Origin: Tomocerus qinae
Taxonomy: Eukaryota > Arthropoda > Collembola > Entomobryomorpha > Tomoceridae
Length of the DNA stretch: 64,000 bases
NCBI GenBank assembly: GCA_020055645.1
Contig: CM034549.1
Coordinates: forward strand, 19,737,930 to 19,801,929
Direction of reading: 5' to 3'
The stretch's first letter is position 1. Every line of letters starts with the position of its first letter. This document shows positions 24,601-39,600 of this stretch, piece by piece. A program made the position numbers and the translations under genes. Under the pieces are notes generated by a model, which saw only the letters and a list, made by a program, of their open reading frames with translations, made no database searches and was not told the origin of the DNA.

Positions 24601-27600
24601 AACAAATTGACGGACCCGTCGCAATGCTCCTACTTGGAGGAACTTCAGCACTTGGATTTATGTGCGAATCCTATTAGCAGTCATGATGGCTTCCGTCATT
24701 TGTCTCTGTGCACTAAACTTCGTAGTTTGCATTTAAATGGCACACCAATAAGTAAACAAGAGAACTTTCAGAAAACATTGAAAAGTTTCATCCCTCAGCT
24801 GAAAGAGCTTTTTCCTGGTGGCTATCGTGACAACCCACTCAACCCAGACGATGAGACTGCAGATTTAGATGCATTCATTCAGAGGAATAGACTTATAATT
24901 GGGAGTTCCTACGACGAAATGGAAAATTCAAAGGGCAGTGCAGACAAGAAAAAGAAAAGGAAGAACAAAGAGATCGAAACACAAGAGACGAGTTATCAGG
25001 ATGTTCCACCTGAAGGTTCTACTGACACCACTGTTCAAGTACATCTTAAACCCAGCCATTTCCCTTCCAATGTTTCTGAACAGAGTGAGAGTGTAACCAG
25101 TTCCTGGTCAAATGACGCTGTTACTCCTATCTCTGATCTCAATTTGGACAGAACAGACGAGGAAAAGGAATGATTCCTCTATTCATCCTCTTTATCCTTC
25201 ATTTTCTTCACTATTTGTCTTTCAACCAAAGGAAACTTGCTCTATACAAACAGTAATACCAAATCTCAGTGCGTAGTCAGTCATGTGTCTCAGGCCAAGT
25301 TTATATTGATTTGAAATCATATCAGATAACAATAAATACGTAATTTTATGTTACAAACGAATTACATTGTCCCAAAAGTTGATTTTCATTTGAGTACGGT
25401 GCAAATCTTTCCGTAATATTCCTACATTACCTACCTGAAATTATCATAAAAAATTTTCGCCAAAATGCATTTCATTATCAACGGAATATTATCTAACGGA
25501 ATACTATGCAAAAGATGGAATACTTTTCAAGATGCATTGCCCGATACTACAATTCGTTCTGTAAATATGCTTTTTAAACTTCGCCATCTTCTCTTCAGCT
25601 TTTTCAGGCACACATTGACACATCGCACAGACAATTAAACTTTATTGTAATCTGAAGTACAATAATTTTATGGTCCATTGCTAACTCAACTAATGTATTG
25701 TGAGATAATATTAAATATTAAGCATGTAGATCGTCCTTCGGGTTGTTGTGTTTGGCATTTTCAGTTCCTTTCCGTTTTCCCCGATGAGTGAGTCCTCATG
25801 CGATGGAAAACAACTTGTACATTTAGAAATATTTTCTACTACTTAAGGTTTGCCTTTGCCTCAAATTCTTGAAGTCTTTTCGGAAAGAGTACATACGAGT
25901 CCGTGCAGGTAAAGTTACCTTGAACAAAAGCGACCCGTGTAAAAAACTGCTGGGAAATCCTAATAATATTCCCATTCTCATTACACTTTTGGAAATAGAA
26001 GGTAGTAATCATGTTGTGCGAAGGGTTAGATACCAGTAATGGGAAAGAGGGAGACAAAACAGAAGAAACCAACAGTCAGGGAAAGTTTGCCCGTTTAGAT
26101 GTTGAAAGGAGCAATCATAATTCATAGCAAAAAGAAGAGATTTCAGGAAAGTGGTGATTATTAGAGAGAGGGAATGGGACAGTACTGGTAACATTACTTG
26201 TAATACTAAAAATAACATAGTTCCTCTAGACAGTGTTATACTATATACTTTCTCCGGGAGACATAGATAGACAAAATGTTTTTAATGGATATGTTTTCTC
26301 TATCCAGACTCTGGGAACAAGTGACCGTGTTTGAGTTGCGTAAACGCGTGATTCCCTTTCAACTATTTTGTGAGAAAATGTAATTACAACTTTCACGAAG
26401 ATGTAGGTACGGATATTGCTGGTGGGAAGTGGGGACTAGCTGCGTAGAGCAATAACGCATTTTTAGTCTATCTTTATTTCCTAGCATTCTTTTGTCAACT
26501 TTTACTCTGAGTGGAGCCAGTATGATAATACTTTAGCTCTTTAATAAAACTATTTACTATTCTTTAGTGCTACCAAGATACTAGATAGAAGCACTATCTC
26601 GGTTTTTAACACGAGAAAATGACACACGGCAGTAGCAGACTCATAATATTGGTTTTCATTTGTATACAATAGATTTCTCTAATGGAGTAACTGCAGATAA
26701 GTAAATAGTTGTAAAGTATTCTAACAGAATGATTTACATTTTCTGCAGCACTTTGCAAAGGCTGCACTGCGATGACAGAAGCTTCCTACTGGGCAATTAG
26801 TTCTGCTCGGTCCATTTCCACAATTTATGTCTTCGTCAGTTCCGGGGATTCTAAGCGGTTCGTCGCCATTGCAAGGTCTTACTTCAAGTTCTAGTGCAAG
26901 AAAACGAAAAGAAAATGACAGGGATTATAAAGGAAACTAATGAATCACTGAAAATTGTGATGGAAGAAAGTAAACAAGGAATTAGAACGCAATGCTTAAA
27001 AATGCGGGAATATCAAAGCTAGAAAATAAATGATTATGTACCTTCACAAAGTTCCATGGGTCTTGGGCGAAGTTCAGTTTGGCGATGACACGCTTCTCGC
27101 CTCATCTCACATTCAGTAGAGTAGAGTTTCAAATCGGAGGCACAGACTGGATTTCCCGGAGCTGAAGTGCAGTTAAACTGACAGGTGCATCTTGGAAAAC
27201 CATCTTCACCCAACTCACACATTGCCCCGAAGTCGCATCGAATAGATTCACACATTTTCGGACGTGGCGGTGTATATCCTAAAGGGGCTTCTGTTCCAGA
27301 TGCCACGCTGCTGCTTAGAGCTGTTCCAAATCCGCTTAGAGTTCCAGAAGACCCGCCGCCGCCTGCTGTTCCACAAAGTCCAACTTGAGTTTTAGTCGTT
27401 CGAACATAACATACTAGATAACTAACTTGAATGAAGAAGTTGAGAAAAGTATTATTCACAGGAATAAAAGAATGTTAGTAGTACGATATTGACAAACTCA
27501 ACAACAGTCAAACAATGAGGAAGATACTTATCGCCAGCATCAGCACAGAAAGTAGGATAATGAGAAAGATCCCATTAAGATTGCATATTCAACTTGGAAC

Positions 27601-30600
27601 GAATAATAGCATCATAGCAGTGCAAAGTTTAGAATTGCAAATTGCAAATGCACAAAGTGTCAATACAAAACAAAGAGCTTCATGTCAAAACTTGTAATGT
27701 CTGGGAAATGCGTAACTTGAGATATTTGCTTTGGGAAGTGAAAGTGAAATGTGATTGTTAAGGATGTGAAATAGTAGCATGAGTAGCATGCTTAGAACCC
27801 TGGCACGCTCAACGACAGACAGGCACTAAATTTCCAACCCAATAATATTAGAAGAGAGGAAAATATAACACGAACTTTAAAACTAATATAACGCATTCTT
27901 TTCTCACAGACTAAACATAACATAAATCATCAAAATAAAAATACGAGCACTCTGAGTATGTCTGTACGCAGTAGGTGCAGTGCACGTATTTTCCATATAT
28001 AATAACAATATGACTACATACAATTCTGCCACTGCCATTTCCAGTCTGAATGTAGCAGTTTCTATATACTATACCAACTAAAGGGAAAGTTTCTGGAAAT
28101 TACACTTATTTTATGCCTTCTTTAACTAGAAAAATAGTAGATTTTCATACAAATACTACTAAAATGTCGCATTCAATGTCCAAAGAGTATGTTCTGGAAT
28201 TGTAATGCTTCCCTCTATATTATTCTATTGTATATGTTGGGATATAAAGAAAGCAAACAAAAGTCCCGGAGGAGAAAGTACTTTGGAGAAATCAGAGATT
28301 GTATGTAAAAAGGTCTTGGATTAGAATGGTTTCCCTCTAAACTTTCACCGAAGTATATTGACTTAAATGAATGAGAGAATAGGAGAAGGGAATATGTAGT
28401 AGGATGAAATGGATCGTTCCGATTAATCTTCATGGAGTAAATAAAAAGAACTAAAAATAGACAGAAATAAATGGGAGAAAATCTTTTGAAAAACTTTCTC
28501 TTTTCCCTATAGGCAGGAGAAGCATGAGTTTATTATTTTGCATTACTATCGCTCTTTTCCTCCATCCTTTAACTTCCTCCTCTCTATGAAACTGAATTCA
28601 TACCAACAGCAGCAGCAGCGTCAAGTCCATCGCTACAGTCCCCGTAGAAATGGACATTCAGCGGGCGTCCGAGTCTGCAGGCAGCTTTCTGGAGCTCACA
28701 CTCATTCGTATATGTCACCAAATTAGAACCGCACAGAAGTTCTTTACTTGCTGGACAATCCTTCGGACAAACGCACACTCCATTCTCACACCTGGCTCCG
28801 AATTTGCATTGCACGTTTGCACAAAGATCTGCAGAAGTATCATATCAAGTTCCCTAAGTCGTGTCAACCATTCATCTCACAATAGACAACTCTACATCCT
28901 ACATTATTCATCAGAATTCTAAAACTACTTTCTCCTACTTTCTATATTATTTTCATTGGTTTTATGATTTAAATACCCGGATTATCTGAGTGTGTAGTAA
29001 GTATTTTATAATGTATGCGTATTAAGTCTGCAGCAGTCGCAGTGCAACACTCTACTCGTTAATACTAATGTGTAGCACTGCAGTGACCACTATTTATCAG
29101 AATTAGTAGAAACTTCGTAGTACATTACATTGTGGTTGGCAGTTTACATTGCAGTTGTAGTTTTCACAACGGAACACAATAACATAATATTATGACATAT
29201 GACACATATTACATTATTGCTATGTGTGAGTGTATACACGTATAATTTCATGTTCATAGACATTCAGGAATAATTAAGCTAAGCCAAACCAGGCCGTTAG
29301 GTACATATAGTCATACAATAATGCAATGAAATAGTGCATTTGCTTTTCGAGCAGGGCATGCTTGACATACTACAAATGTAATAATAACGAGTGTAATATT
29401 TATTTATCTTCCGTAGTAGCTTATGCATAATGCTCAGAGTCATTATGGAATTACTGCAGTTGTATATCGGGTACTGTTAAAATTAAGGGATGAAAGGATG
29501 TTAATGTCAACTCATGTCTGTAGTACTGTAGGAATAGGAGAGAGTTGTATTTGCACTAAAACACATGTATCTATTATGCATGTAGCAACTACTGTTATAT
29601 TATTCTTGGAGATGTAGTTAATGTAGTAGTCACTTCCACTAAGTATGCTAACGTTAATATGCAGATTACAAGATCAAACAAAGGAGCTAGGATAGTCTAT
29701 TGCTTTGTCATAAATATTTGAAAGAGACGTACCACAGTGTCCTTTCGAAGCCACGACGACAAATTTCTGCAGTCGACAAGCGGATTTACGCAGCTCACAT
29801 TCAGTGTCGTATGTGATGTGATCCGTTCCACAGACGACCGGAGATGATGATGATGAAATCTTTGCAAATGGGGAAAAAGAACATTTATGTAGAACAAAAA
29901 GGAACATAAATCACGCTTTTTATACTCTAACAATGCATTACACATTCAAGATGACGAGAATTTGTCTTTTCCTGCTTATATCTCAAGATTAGAAACAAGC
30001 TGAAAACGAGTCTCCGTGTTAATAGTGCACTCTTCAATTACATATACTTATATACTTGTAAAACACAAAATTACAACTATAACCTGTGTTTTTAAAATTG
30101 TACTATATTAGAAGTAAAGTAGCTTAATAACTGTATTTATTACATAGGAAAAGCTTAAGAGATCATTTAGTACATTCATAGGGGAACCCATTATTAAGTA
30201 TGAGCTGTAAAATATAAATTCTACCTCCACGCTACAGTTTTCCGGACATACGCAACGAGTGCCAGCCAAATCCGATTCGCATACAGAGTAAAAGTCGCAC
30301 TGTTTGTGATCGCAACCATCTGTCAAATTCAAAAAGAAAATTAACTTGGGGATATCATGACTGAAATCACTACTACATCCAGTCAGTCTACGTTTCTAGG
30401 TATATCATAATCTACTGTAGAACTGAACTGATCTACATTCTATATACATACACATAGTATAGGTATACAATTAGTTAGTGATATACATTTATTACATTAA
30501 TTGTTCACACCCAAGTAATTAAATAACTTGAACAAAGAAATGAAATGAATTGCGTTCATTGAATACACATTACGTACGCTTGCAATTTTAGTTAATCAAA

Positions 30601-33600
30601 CTAGTCAAACGGCTCGGCTCACATGGCACAGCGGGCAGAAGCATAATAATAGTACATAATTACATAAATAACAGACAAAAGTTATAATTACACGTACATA
30701 ATAAAAGTGATTTAGTATACACATAAGTGTCTATATACTATAGTAAACATTCACTATTATTATAGAAAAGAAAGACAACCACGATACCTAAGTAAGAACA
30801 ACATTTATGACATCACAAGTGATAAATATGTATAATAAGAACATATTTTCATGGACGAATTGAATGAAGCGCAAGAAAATCAAGTCAATGATTGTTTTCA
30901 TTAAATGTGACAAGGTGGATGTTTTTTATGTTCAGCATTACGTCCTGTTATTGTACAAGATAGATTATAAGTACCTGTTTCAAACAAATATTTTTGCTTT
31001 GTTCAAGCTCATCACACATGAATGAGTGTTTATTGTTCTCTTGGCTTGCTTTCTCCTGATTTAACAGTCAAATTGTTTCATAGTGTGGTTGTGGTTTTGT
31101 ACCACAATAGTTTCATTGTTTGCGAATCATATAATGCTATATGCTCGCAGGGTATTTTTTTGTTTTGGGAATATGTATTTGTAGTATTTGTGACATAGAT
31201 ATAGATTAATATTGAATACCACAACTTATGATATACTATAAACAATTAGAAGGTTATATTAAACATTAAAGGTGCTGCATCACAAATTGAAAGTGCTTAG
31301 TAAAAGACTCGCCCATTTTTCTGGTAGACAACAGATTTGAAAAGGGGCAATGAATGCAGTGGGTATAAATAGAAGTATAGTATTTAATTAGGAACATAAA
31401 GCAATGGGTCAATTAAGCAGCTATTGTCTTCCAGAAAATGTGTAGGTGCAAAACGGCTGAGATGCTAGCTGAAAACAAAGCACTCATTCATTCATTCGAT
31501 TCTGGGGTCTCAAAATATGTTCTTACCGTCACGGTTAAAATCGCGAATTAGATCTGCAAATGGAATAAGCAAAGAGGAGAGACATTACAATACAATTCTA
31601 CTACTTTACATTACATTACGTACATACGGTACATTACATTACAAAGACATGAACAGACTCAACTGTTCAATTCACTTGACAAAATGGGAAAATGGATTCT
31701 AATTCTACTGGAGCTACTACTATGCAGTGTCACAGGAAAAACGGAGACAAGGGCGACTGTACTATATACAGCGGAGATTCTACGTGACTACTAAAAACGA
31801 GATAGACAACTACAAAACTACAATCATTACTGGACAGAGGAACGAAATAATTTACTCAAAGAGGTAATTTCTCGTAGTATTTTTACGGAATGATCTACAA
31901 AATCAACAATGTCACCTTGGATAGCATAAAATATTGGCCATGGCCTTTTTGATGCATAGAAACTAGAGTTTTACTGTTAAAGTAGGTCAGTTTGTATTTT
32001 ACTTAGTCATCAGTAGTTTATGAATGATTGTTAACTTTAGTTATACCTTTACAGGGTGGTATTACAGAGCAAATTACAAAAAAAATAATACTGTCTCTAA
32101 TATTTCCTGGGGCTCGTTTCAAGAGTTTGGACTGTAATAACAGGAAGTAGAAGGAACATGGGACGAGGTTACTTTGAGTAACAAACAAGGGCAGGTAGGA
32201 AGTTTTTGCATAGATTTAATTGCCAGTTCGATTTACTACAAATTCATGTTTCTCGCACGAAAGACTTCTTTTATAGCCTGCTTCTGCTGGACTATAGCGA
32301 ATTATCTATGCACTGATATAAGCACTTTGTTATGGACCCGTTTTGTTATCGCTCCTCTGCAGAAAATTCAACTTGTAGATTCAGTAGGAGCGTAAGTCAT
32401 AGTTATTGCACTTAAGAAGTGAGCAATTATATAGAAATCTATGTCGAGCTTTACCCTATCTCAATTTTGCTGCCTTGTATACTTACTTGCATGATATGAA
32501 ACCTAAAGCTGGAGTCCGACCCGACTCCAACTCACTCAGCTCAGTCACACTCGAACCTTTGAGCACTCGGCCGGCATAACTCAAAGTGTAAGTCAAATAG
32601 AAAGGTTGAGTCAAAGGTCCGTAAATAAGTATATGGTGAAAGTAGTTAAAACATGACCATAAAAAGGTAGGGCACTCAAACTAATGAATCATAAGTAGAA
32701 GGAGTAGAGGCGGAGAGGAGAAAGATATTATGCATAATAAAGAAAACTCAGTAGCCGAAACATGCAAACATTTCCCATGGATTTTTATGTACACTTCCCT
32801 TCTACATAACCAAACAACTTATCTAACTTTCTCTGCTCTGATAACTTCCTATACAATGCTCTCTCCATCTTACATTCCTAACTAACCATATTGGAATTCG
32901 AAAATGGAGCAACTTCCGAGATCTGAGCAGAGAAACAAATTATTTCTCCATATGCCATTTTCTTTCTCTAATTTTATTACCGTATAAATTGGCAGGTATT
33001 TTAACTTACTGCCTACAGTTATAGTTATCGTTCTCATTTATCTCTGAACACCACTTATCTATTTGCATACACCTTTCTAACGTACCCATTGAGTTTTTCA
33101 ATTATTCACCTGAATAAATAATACCTCAAGGTAATACTAAATATGTTATGCAATTGAACATGGTACACTAATTCTCGACATACTTAGATTAATAATGTAA
33201 GCTTCGAGACTTCAGAATTACTGAATGTGTGCTGTACCATAAAGTTAAAGATTTTAATAAGAGGAGGGAGAACAAAACACACCAAATGCAAAATAAAAAC
33301 AAACGAGTACTTACTGCAAAGACCTGAGTACATAGCTTGAATATTTGTATTACTAATACACGACTCCAGGCGTAGTCTGCAATCATTTTGGTAGGAGACT
33401 CCATCGGAACCTAAAGATTTCATTATTGAATTATTTTAATAGTTTTCGTTTCAATTTTTAATTTCTTTATCTCGGGCTTCTTTTACCCGGCTCCTCTAAA
33501 CAATCAAATAAGATTATCTCCTAAGTTGGTTATGCAAACAGTGTCTTGCTTTAGTTTCGAAATAATAACACAAAATAAACAAAAAATTAAAATTACCATA

Positions 33601-36600
33601 CAAAACATTTTCAGAAGAACTTGTAAATCGAAAAAAACAATTTTGGTAAAAATTAAAATACAATTAATAGACTTTATAATGTAGATCTCTTGAAGCTTTC
33701 ATAACTATAGTAGTTTATTTGTGGTAGTAGGGAGAAAGATATTCATGTATGATAAAAGTATGTAGCTAAAAGAGATGGTTAAACTAAACAGCAGGAGGTA
33801 TAGCTTAACTGCGGATAATTATGTGAATATGACAGGGAACCTTACCACACACAGGGTCATAGTCGGACGGACAAACAGGACATTCACAAACAGCCTCTCC
33901 ATTTTTTTCCGAGCAAGTGGCTCCAGGTTGACAAGTATGCTTCGCACAGGCACTGCCTCCCTCTGCTTACATTCAAAAATAATAAAGCAATCATTAGTAT
34001 ATTTTTTATCCTTCTTGGTCTTTGTCAGCTAAATATTTAATGTGATATCCGTAACGGCTAACTACGACTTGGTTTCTGCAAGCAGTAATGGTTTTGGGTA
34101 CTATTCGATGAAATGAGTGTAAATCGTCTAAATAGGTACTAACTGATATTCTCGTCATTAAGCACAATTGTTAATCGTTCAAACCTTCGATTTAGAAGTG
34201 CTTACTTATGTATCAACCCAATTATTAACAAAATCCCATTGCGGTGGCTCTTTTACGATGAAAGAATTGTCGTTTGTTTTGGTTAGGAATATAATAATGC
34301 TTGGAAATAAAGATTAGAATGCAAATACAGATTATATGTAATGTGAAAGCATTTTTCTGGTCACAGAATGCCAAAATTGTAGTTTGCTTTGTATTAAAAG
34401 GAAAATGGGAAAAGAACTGTAGGCACAGAATGAAAGTGACGGTTGTTGACAGGATGATACCTTGTCATAATTTATCCAATGGCTTTTTCATTGTCATTTC
34501 GACCCCATTTATACATTGTCAATGTTAATGACCGCCCATACTCCTATTACCCTTGTCAGTTGTCACTATATAAAAACTACAAGTTTTACAGACATTGATT
34601 GCAAGAGAAATAACGTCTAAGTATAAGTAGGTATACGTTTAGCCTCTATTTATGTGATATCCTGTCGTACGTATAGAAGGAACACAAAGTGGGTTGTTTT
34701 TCTCCTATCAAATCAGCCCACCCACCTTATGTTAGGAAGCAAGTGAAGTTTCTCTTGAAGTTTGTTGTGGGTTGCCTACTTCTCTTGCTTGCATGTTCTG
34801 TAATTTATATGTCTTGAAAGATGTACAGGAAAAGTTTCACATGAGAGTTCTTCAATGACGAATTGCCTTGCCATACCATCATAAGTAATAGGGAATATAG
34901 TCGAAGATTGAAGGGGTTTGCTTTCTTAAGTTCATAGTACATGAAATAAGAGAGCGTCGGTTTTTGGATACTTGACTCGAATTGATATATCGACACACCT
35001 GTCATGTCAACTTATTTTTTGCTCATTCCCTCACATAACAGTTTACTGCATCGTGTCTCCGTCTTTTTTATTTTATCAACTGTTTTATAGTTGAAAGAAT
35101 TCATGTAACTACCTTACAATATTATTGCAGGGATAAAATAAAAGGAAAATTATTTTTAACTCATATGATTGTAAGAAGAGAATTTTGACCTCAAAACCCG
35201 TGTTCAACTCAGCTGAAAGATTTCGTCACATGCCTCATAAAATGAGAAATAAATATTTCGGCAATAACAATATATCCCAGAGCAGAACAGAGAAAAGTCG
35301 GGAGCGAATTGCGACTTTCTCCTTTTATAAAGGATAAAGTGTCCTAGCTTTCCACAAGGATATTTTATATACAGAAACAAAGCAGGAACATGATGTAGGG
35401 ATATAGTTGTGGCATTATTGTAGCCATTTTCAGTTAGCTTACACAAGTACTTGTAACTATAAGATATACAGTCACATTCAATCAATATGAATGAACAACA
35501 GTAGTGAAAGTAAAAGAAAATAAAGAGAAAGTCCACTGAGTAAGAAAGTTAACATTTCCTCGTCGTCTCTATATAGAAGACAAGAAAAAACAGTAAAGGA
35601 CAGCGTAGCCATTAAATTTTCTTTCTAATAACGTTTCTCATAGTGTGGAGCAGAGCAAATACTAGGCTTAGGGAGAGGACATGGACAGACATTCAATTCA
35701 ACGTATCTTGTAAATGTATCTCTGTGTGTTACACATTGTATTACATTAGAAATTGAAGCCGAGCACACTATCTCCAATTTCATACAACTTCATAAGAAGG
35801 AAGAGCTTTAAAACTCTTCCAACTCAGCTCCTCGGCTCTCCTGAATTTTTCTCGCAGCTCTCTTCTGTCTCAATCTCCCTTACAACTAAGAATATAAATC
35901 CCAAATCCCGAACATAAACATAAAATTCGAAAATAATGACTTTAGACTTCCTCCCGCTACTAAAAATAGCTACTGAGAAAAGTGCACGAAGGGAAATCAT
36001 GAGATGTTATTACATCACTAAATATTACTCATTATACACAGGAGGTCTTGTCACAAAACGACACTAAGGCCACCAGCCACATGTGCGCCATCAATATCCT
36101 ATAATGAAATATTATTGAGAAATACTGCTATAATAACAGTAATAATATGTATCTTCCTGATAACATCCTACTTATAAGTTTAGTGCATGAGACTGTATAT
36201 CAAGACTCAATCAGTTTTCTTCCTATATGCAATAACATTCATTACAAGCGATTTTTCACTTCAATTTATCTGAGTCGACTTCTTTAGAATCGCTTTCATA
36301 TGTATTTTATAGCCTTCCAAGAAGTAGTAGGGTATAGTAGTAGTAGTTACAAAAATTTATTGCAAAAATTATCTGGGTTTTAATTGCTTAAATAATAGGA
36401 ATGGTGAAAGCTTTTAAAAGATAAATACATGTTATAAATATGTACAATCTGTTTGTACAAACATAAATATTTCAAAGGAAAAGAAAAATAAACTTTTATT
36501 GCCTTCCTCCCTTATCAAAGAGAGTAGAGGAGAGTGTTTGTACTATGTCCGAGAAATCTTATTGTTGGTAGGAGGAAGTATATGTATGTATGTTACAGTA

Positions 36601-39600
36601 AAAGATTACAGATAGGCGGGAACCCAGGAAGAAATAATGCCTTCGGTTTAAACGCTCACGGTATAAATTTTTGGAATTGACAGAAGAACATATGAAATGT
36701 AAATCCCGAGTCCATAAGACCAAAGAGAGTCTGACATATAAAGTAAGCTAATATGCACATGAAAGGAGGAGAAACAGACTGCGGAAACGACAAGTGTCAA
36801 ATATAATGTGCCAAAGTCGCAAATCGTCTCGTAAAAATAAAGTGGCCGTTTATGCCTGGTTATTCCAGCATGCATGGCGAATAATCTGGACGTAACAGTA
36901 AAAGTAAGTCAGTCAGTTCACTTCACTCACATCAACTCAACTCGATTCCTCAGTAATAGTTGGGAAGAACAGTTGAGAATAGAATATCCCTGCCATGTGA
37001 TGTTACCATGTTATGTTAGGATGAAAGTCAAAGTGAAAGCTAGCCAAGCAGGAAAGGAAAGCAAAGGAACGCACTGCCCCATATCTCCCTACCATCACAC
37101 AAGAATTCAAAAGGAACCAAAATAATGTCTTTCATTTCCCAGCATACAAATACACATACTCAAACCAAATACTACTTACTTATTCACACTTGGCTATATA
37201 GAAAAACATATCCAAAACTTCCTATATAAATATTACATACTAAATATATAGTATATATAAGAATATTACATTCTGTACATCTACAGTATACTTGACCAAA
37301 TCAAAGTAAAACAGAAAACCACGAGTATGCATCTGTAATTGTATTACTCTGTCCCTTCATCTCGTCTCATATTGCACTCCTATCTATTATCATGTGAAAT
37401 GATATTTCCTAATGGATTCATTACATCTGGGCAGTATGGATCTATCCTTTAGCATATCATATTGCATATTGGAGGTTGGATATCCAACTTAATAAAACCC
37501 AAACATCAAATATCACAGTTTCTTATTTCTGTTTTCTATCCATCCCTATCTCACTTTCCTCATCACAGCCCATTCAAATGCATATGACGCTTTCCCATCT
37601 CTGACATTAAGGCATGTACCTTCCTGTCCTCGTTCAATTGCACGCATTTAAACATCCTGTAAATATTTCCACTACAATGATAACCACAACTCCTTTGCCG
37701 CAACACACTTTCGCATGTACTCACTGCATCTGTACAATACTACTTCCATATTATACGTTGTAGTACAATATCAACAGAACCAAACCACTATATATGGCTC
37801 TAGAGTCTAGACCATCATAACATTAACAATAAATGATATTACACTGGAACACCTCTAAAACTCAGACATGCATGCAATGCAACAAAATACTAAAATATGA
37901 TGACTACAGCATGCAGCATCCATGAACCACACACAGCCTCACTTTCCCCCTTTTTCTATGCCTATCATCTGCTAACTTTATACTTTAGATATGCAAAAGG
38001 TCTGAAATTATCACCAGATAATATGCGGTAGCTATACCTGAATGCGCAAATTAATTTCAATTTAATTCAAACCGGTCTTTCCATTGTGTTCTCTCAATTT
38101 TTAGTAAAATTCAAAGCAATGAGCTTTTTTATATTTTGTCCATCAGTTATCGACTCTCAGACACTTCATCTGTTCCATAAATTTTACTAAACCATGGTGA
38201 AACAATTTCAATCTACAATATTATAGTATATTCAATTATTTTTCATTTCTATAATTTTTAGCAACTGGAATATTTATCCAATATTGGAATACTACTCTTA
38301 TGAAATTAGTAGGTGCTCATCCACTTAGAAGAGTCAATATTTGCCTTTAATGAGTGTTCTTTGTGGAGTTTCAACTTCAGCACTATAAGTACCTAACTAC
38401 GCATCGTAAAATTAATGTTAAAAAGTATTACACAGTTTACTCATTTACTTCCAATTGAAAATTGAAAGCGGTCTACGGATAGCCTAACTATTTAGTGCTC
38501 CTAAATTGGTGGAAGTACAGTTACTATATACGCAGAAACGTGTGTAGGTGTGTGTTTACATATTTAAATCGCTACCAATTATTGACAGAGTTCTCTGATT
38601 CTGCATAAAAGTCATATATACTTGGTCTATTTTAGTACTAGCAGCTGGCTGTAATAAACTATTACTCCTTTCATACAGCTCCCATTTATGCTCCAACAGT
38701 CAAAGGGAAGCAAGAGTAGATAAATGGATGGACAAAACCATTAATGCGATTAAGGGATTGCGTGCAATTGATCTGCACGAAACAAGAAGAAACTAAATCA
38801 ACGTAACAAGTAAATACCAGGAAAATATGAGCAGGTACCCATGCGAAGGTAAATGCTATACTACACTTCTCCGGGGTAAATTGTGGCCGAAAGTCTACAG
38901 GAAGCTAAACTATCGCCAGTAGAAAAATGTGTCTAGAAACGTTACGGCTGACTACCAACTACTTCCATACGCAGTGGATTATTTTGGCTAACTTAATTTA
39001 ACCTTTTAACGCTATAAACTTGATTTGTCTACTAAAGCAATAGTAATAAACTGAAATAATTCGTCAAGCATGGAACTTCCCTACTTACATTGCTCACGAT
39101 TCACAGGAAAACCTTCGCCAACGACCACTTTCACAATCTTAATACCACTTCACTCGGTTTTTAGTAATTTATTCTCATGACCATGATGCAATTCTTCAAA
39201 AAATACCGAAAGCTGGATATTTTAAACACGCAACGAGAAATGAGACAATTTTAACTCTGAATGTAGTATAGTGTTTATGCACTAGCAGTGTTGGAGAAAT
39301 TGATGCCAAATGAGGTAAGGTAATCAAATATCGAGATTGTTTTTATAAAAATGGCTTTGTTTAAGTTTAGCCCGCCCATTTAATCAGAACTCTTTTTACA
39401 GATATGATACGTAGAACTACCTTTTATATCAGTATACTCCCATTATTCGGGGTAAAATGAATTCTCCCTTCTCGCAAGTGTACATTGAATGAGAACGATG
39501 ACATCCTTTGGTTCTCCGGATGGTCTTTGTAGAGAGACATGAATGTATTCTCCTGAATGTGTTGCTAATGAGATTTTCGGTAGTAATGTAAAGCAACATG

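Noticed and set aside
32517-32534. Short palindrome GGAGTC ... GACTCC
   Set aside because: A six-base stem is expected by chance in 64 kb and has no associated feature.
33775-34032. Plus-strand open frame over agrin Kazal module 4
   Set aside because: It is the antisense shadow of the agrin exon at 33846-33962.
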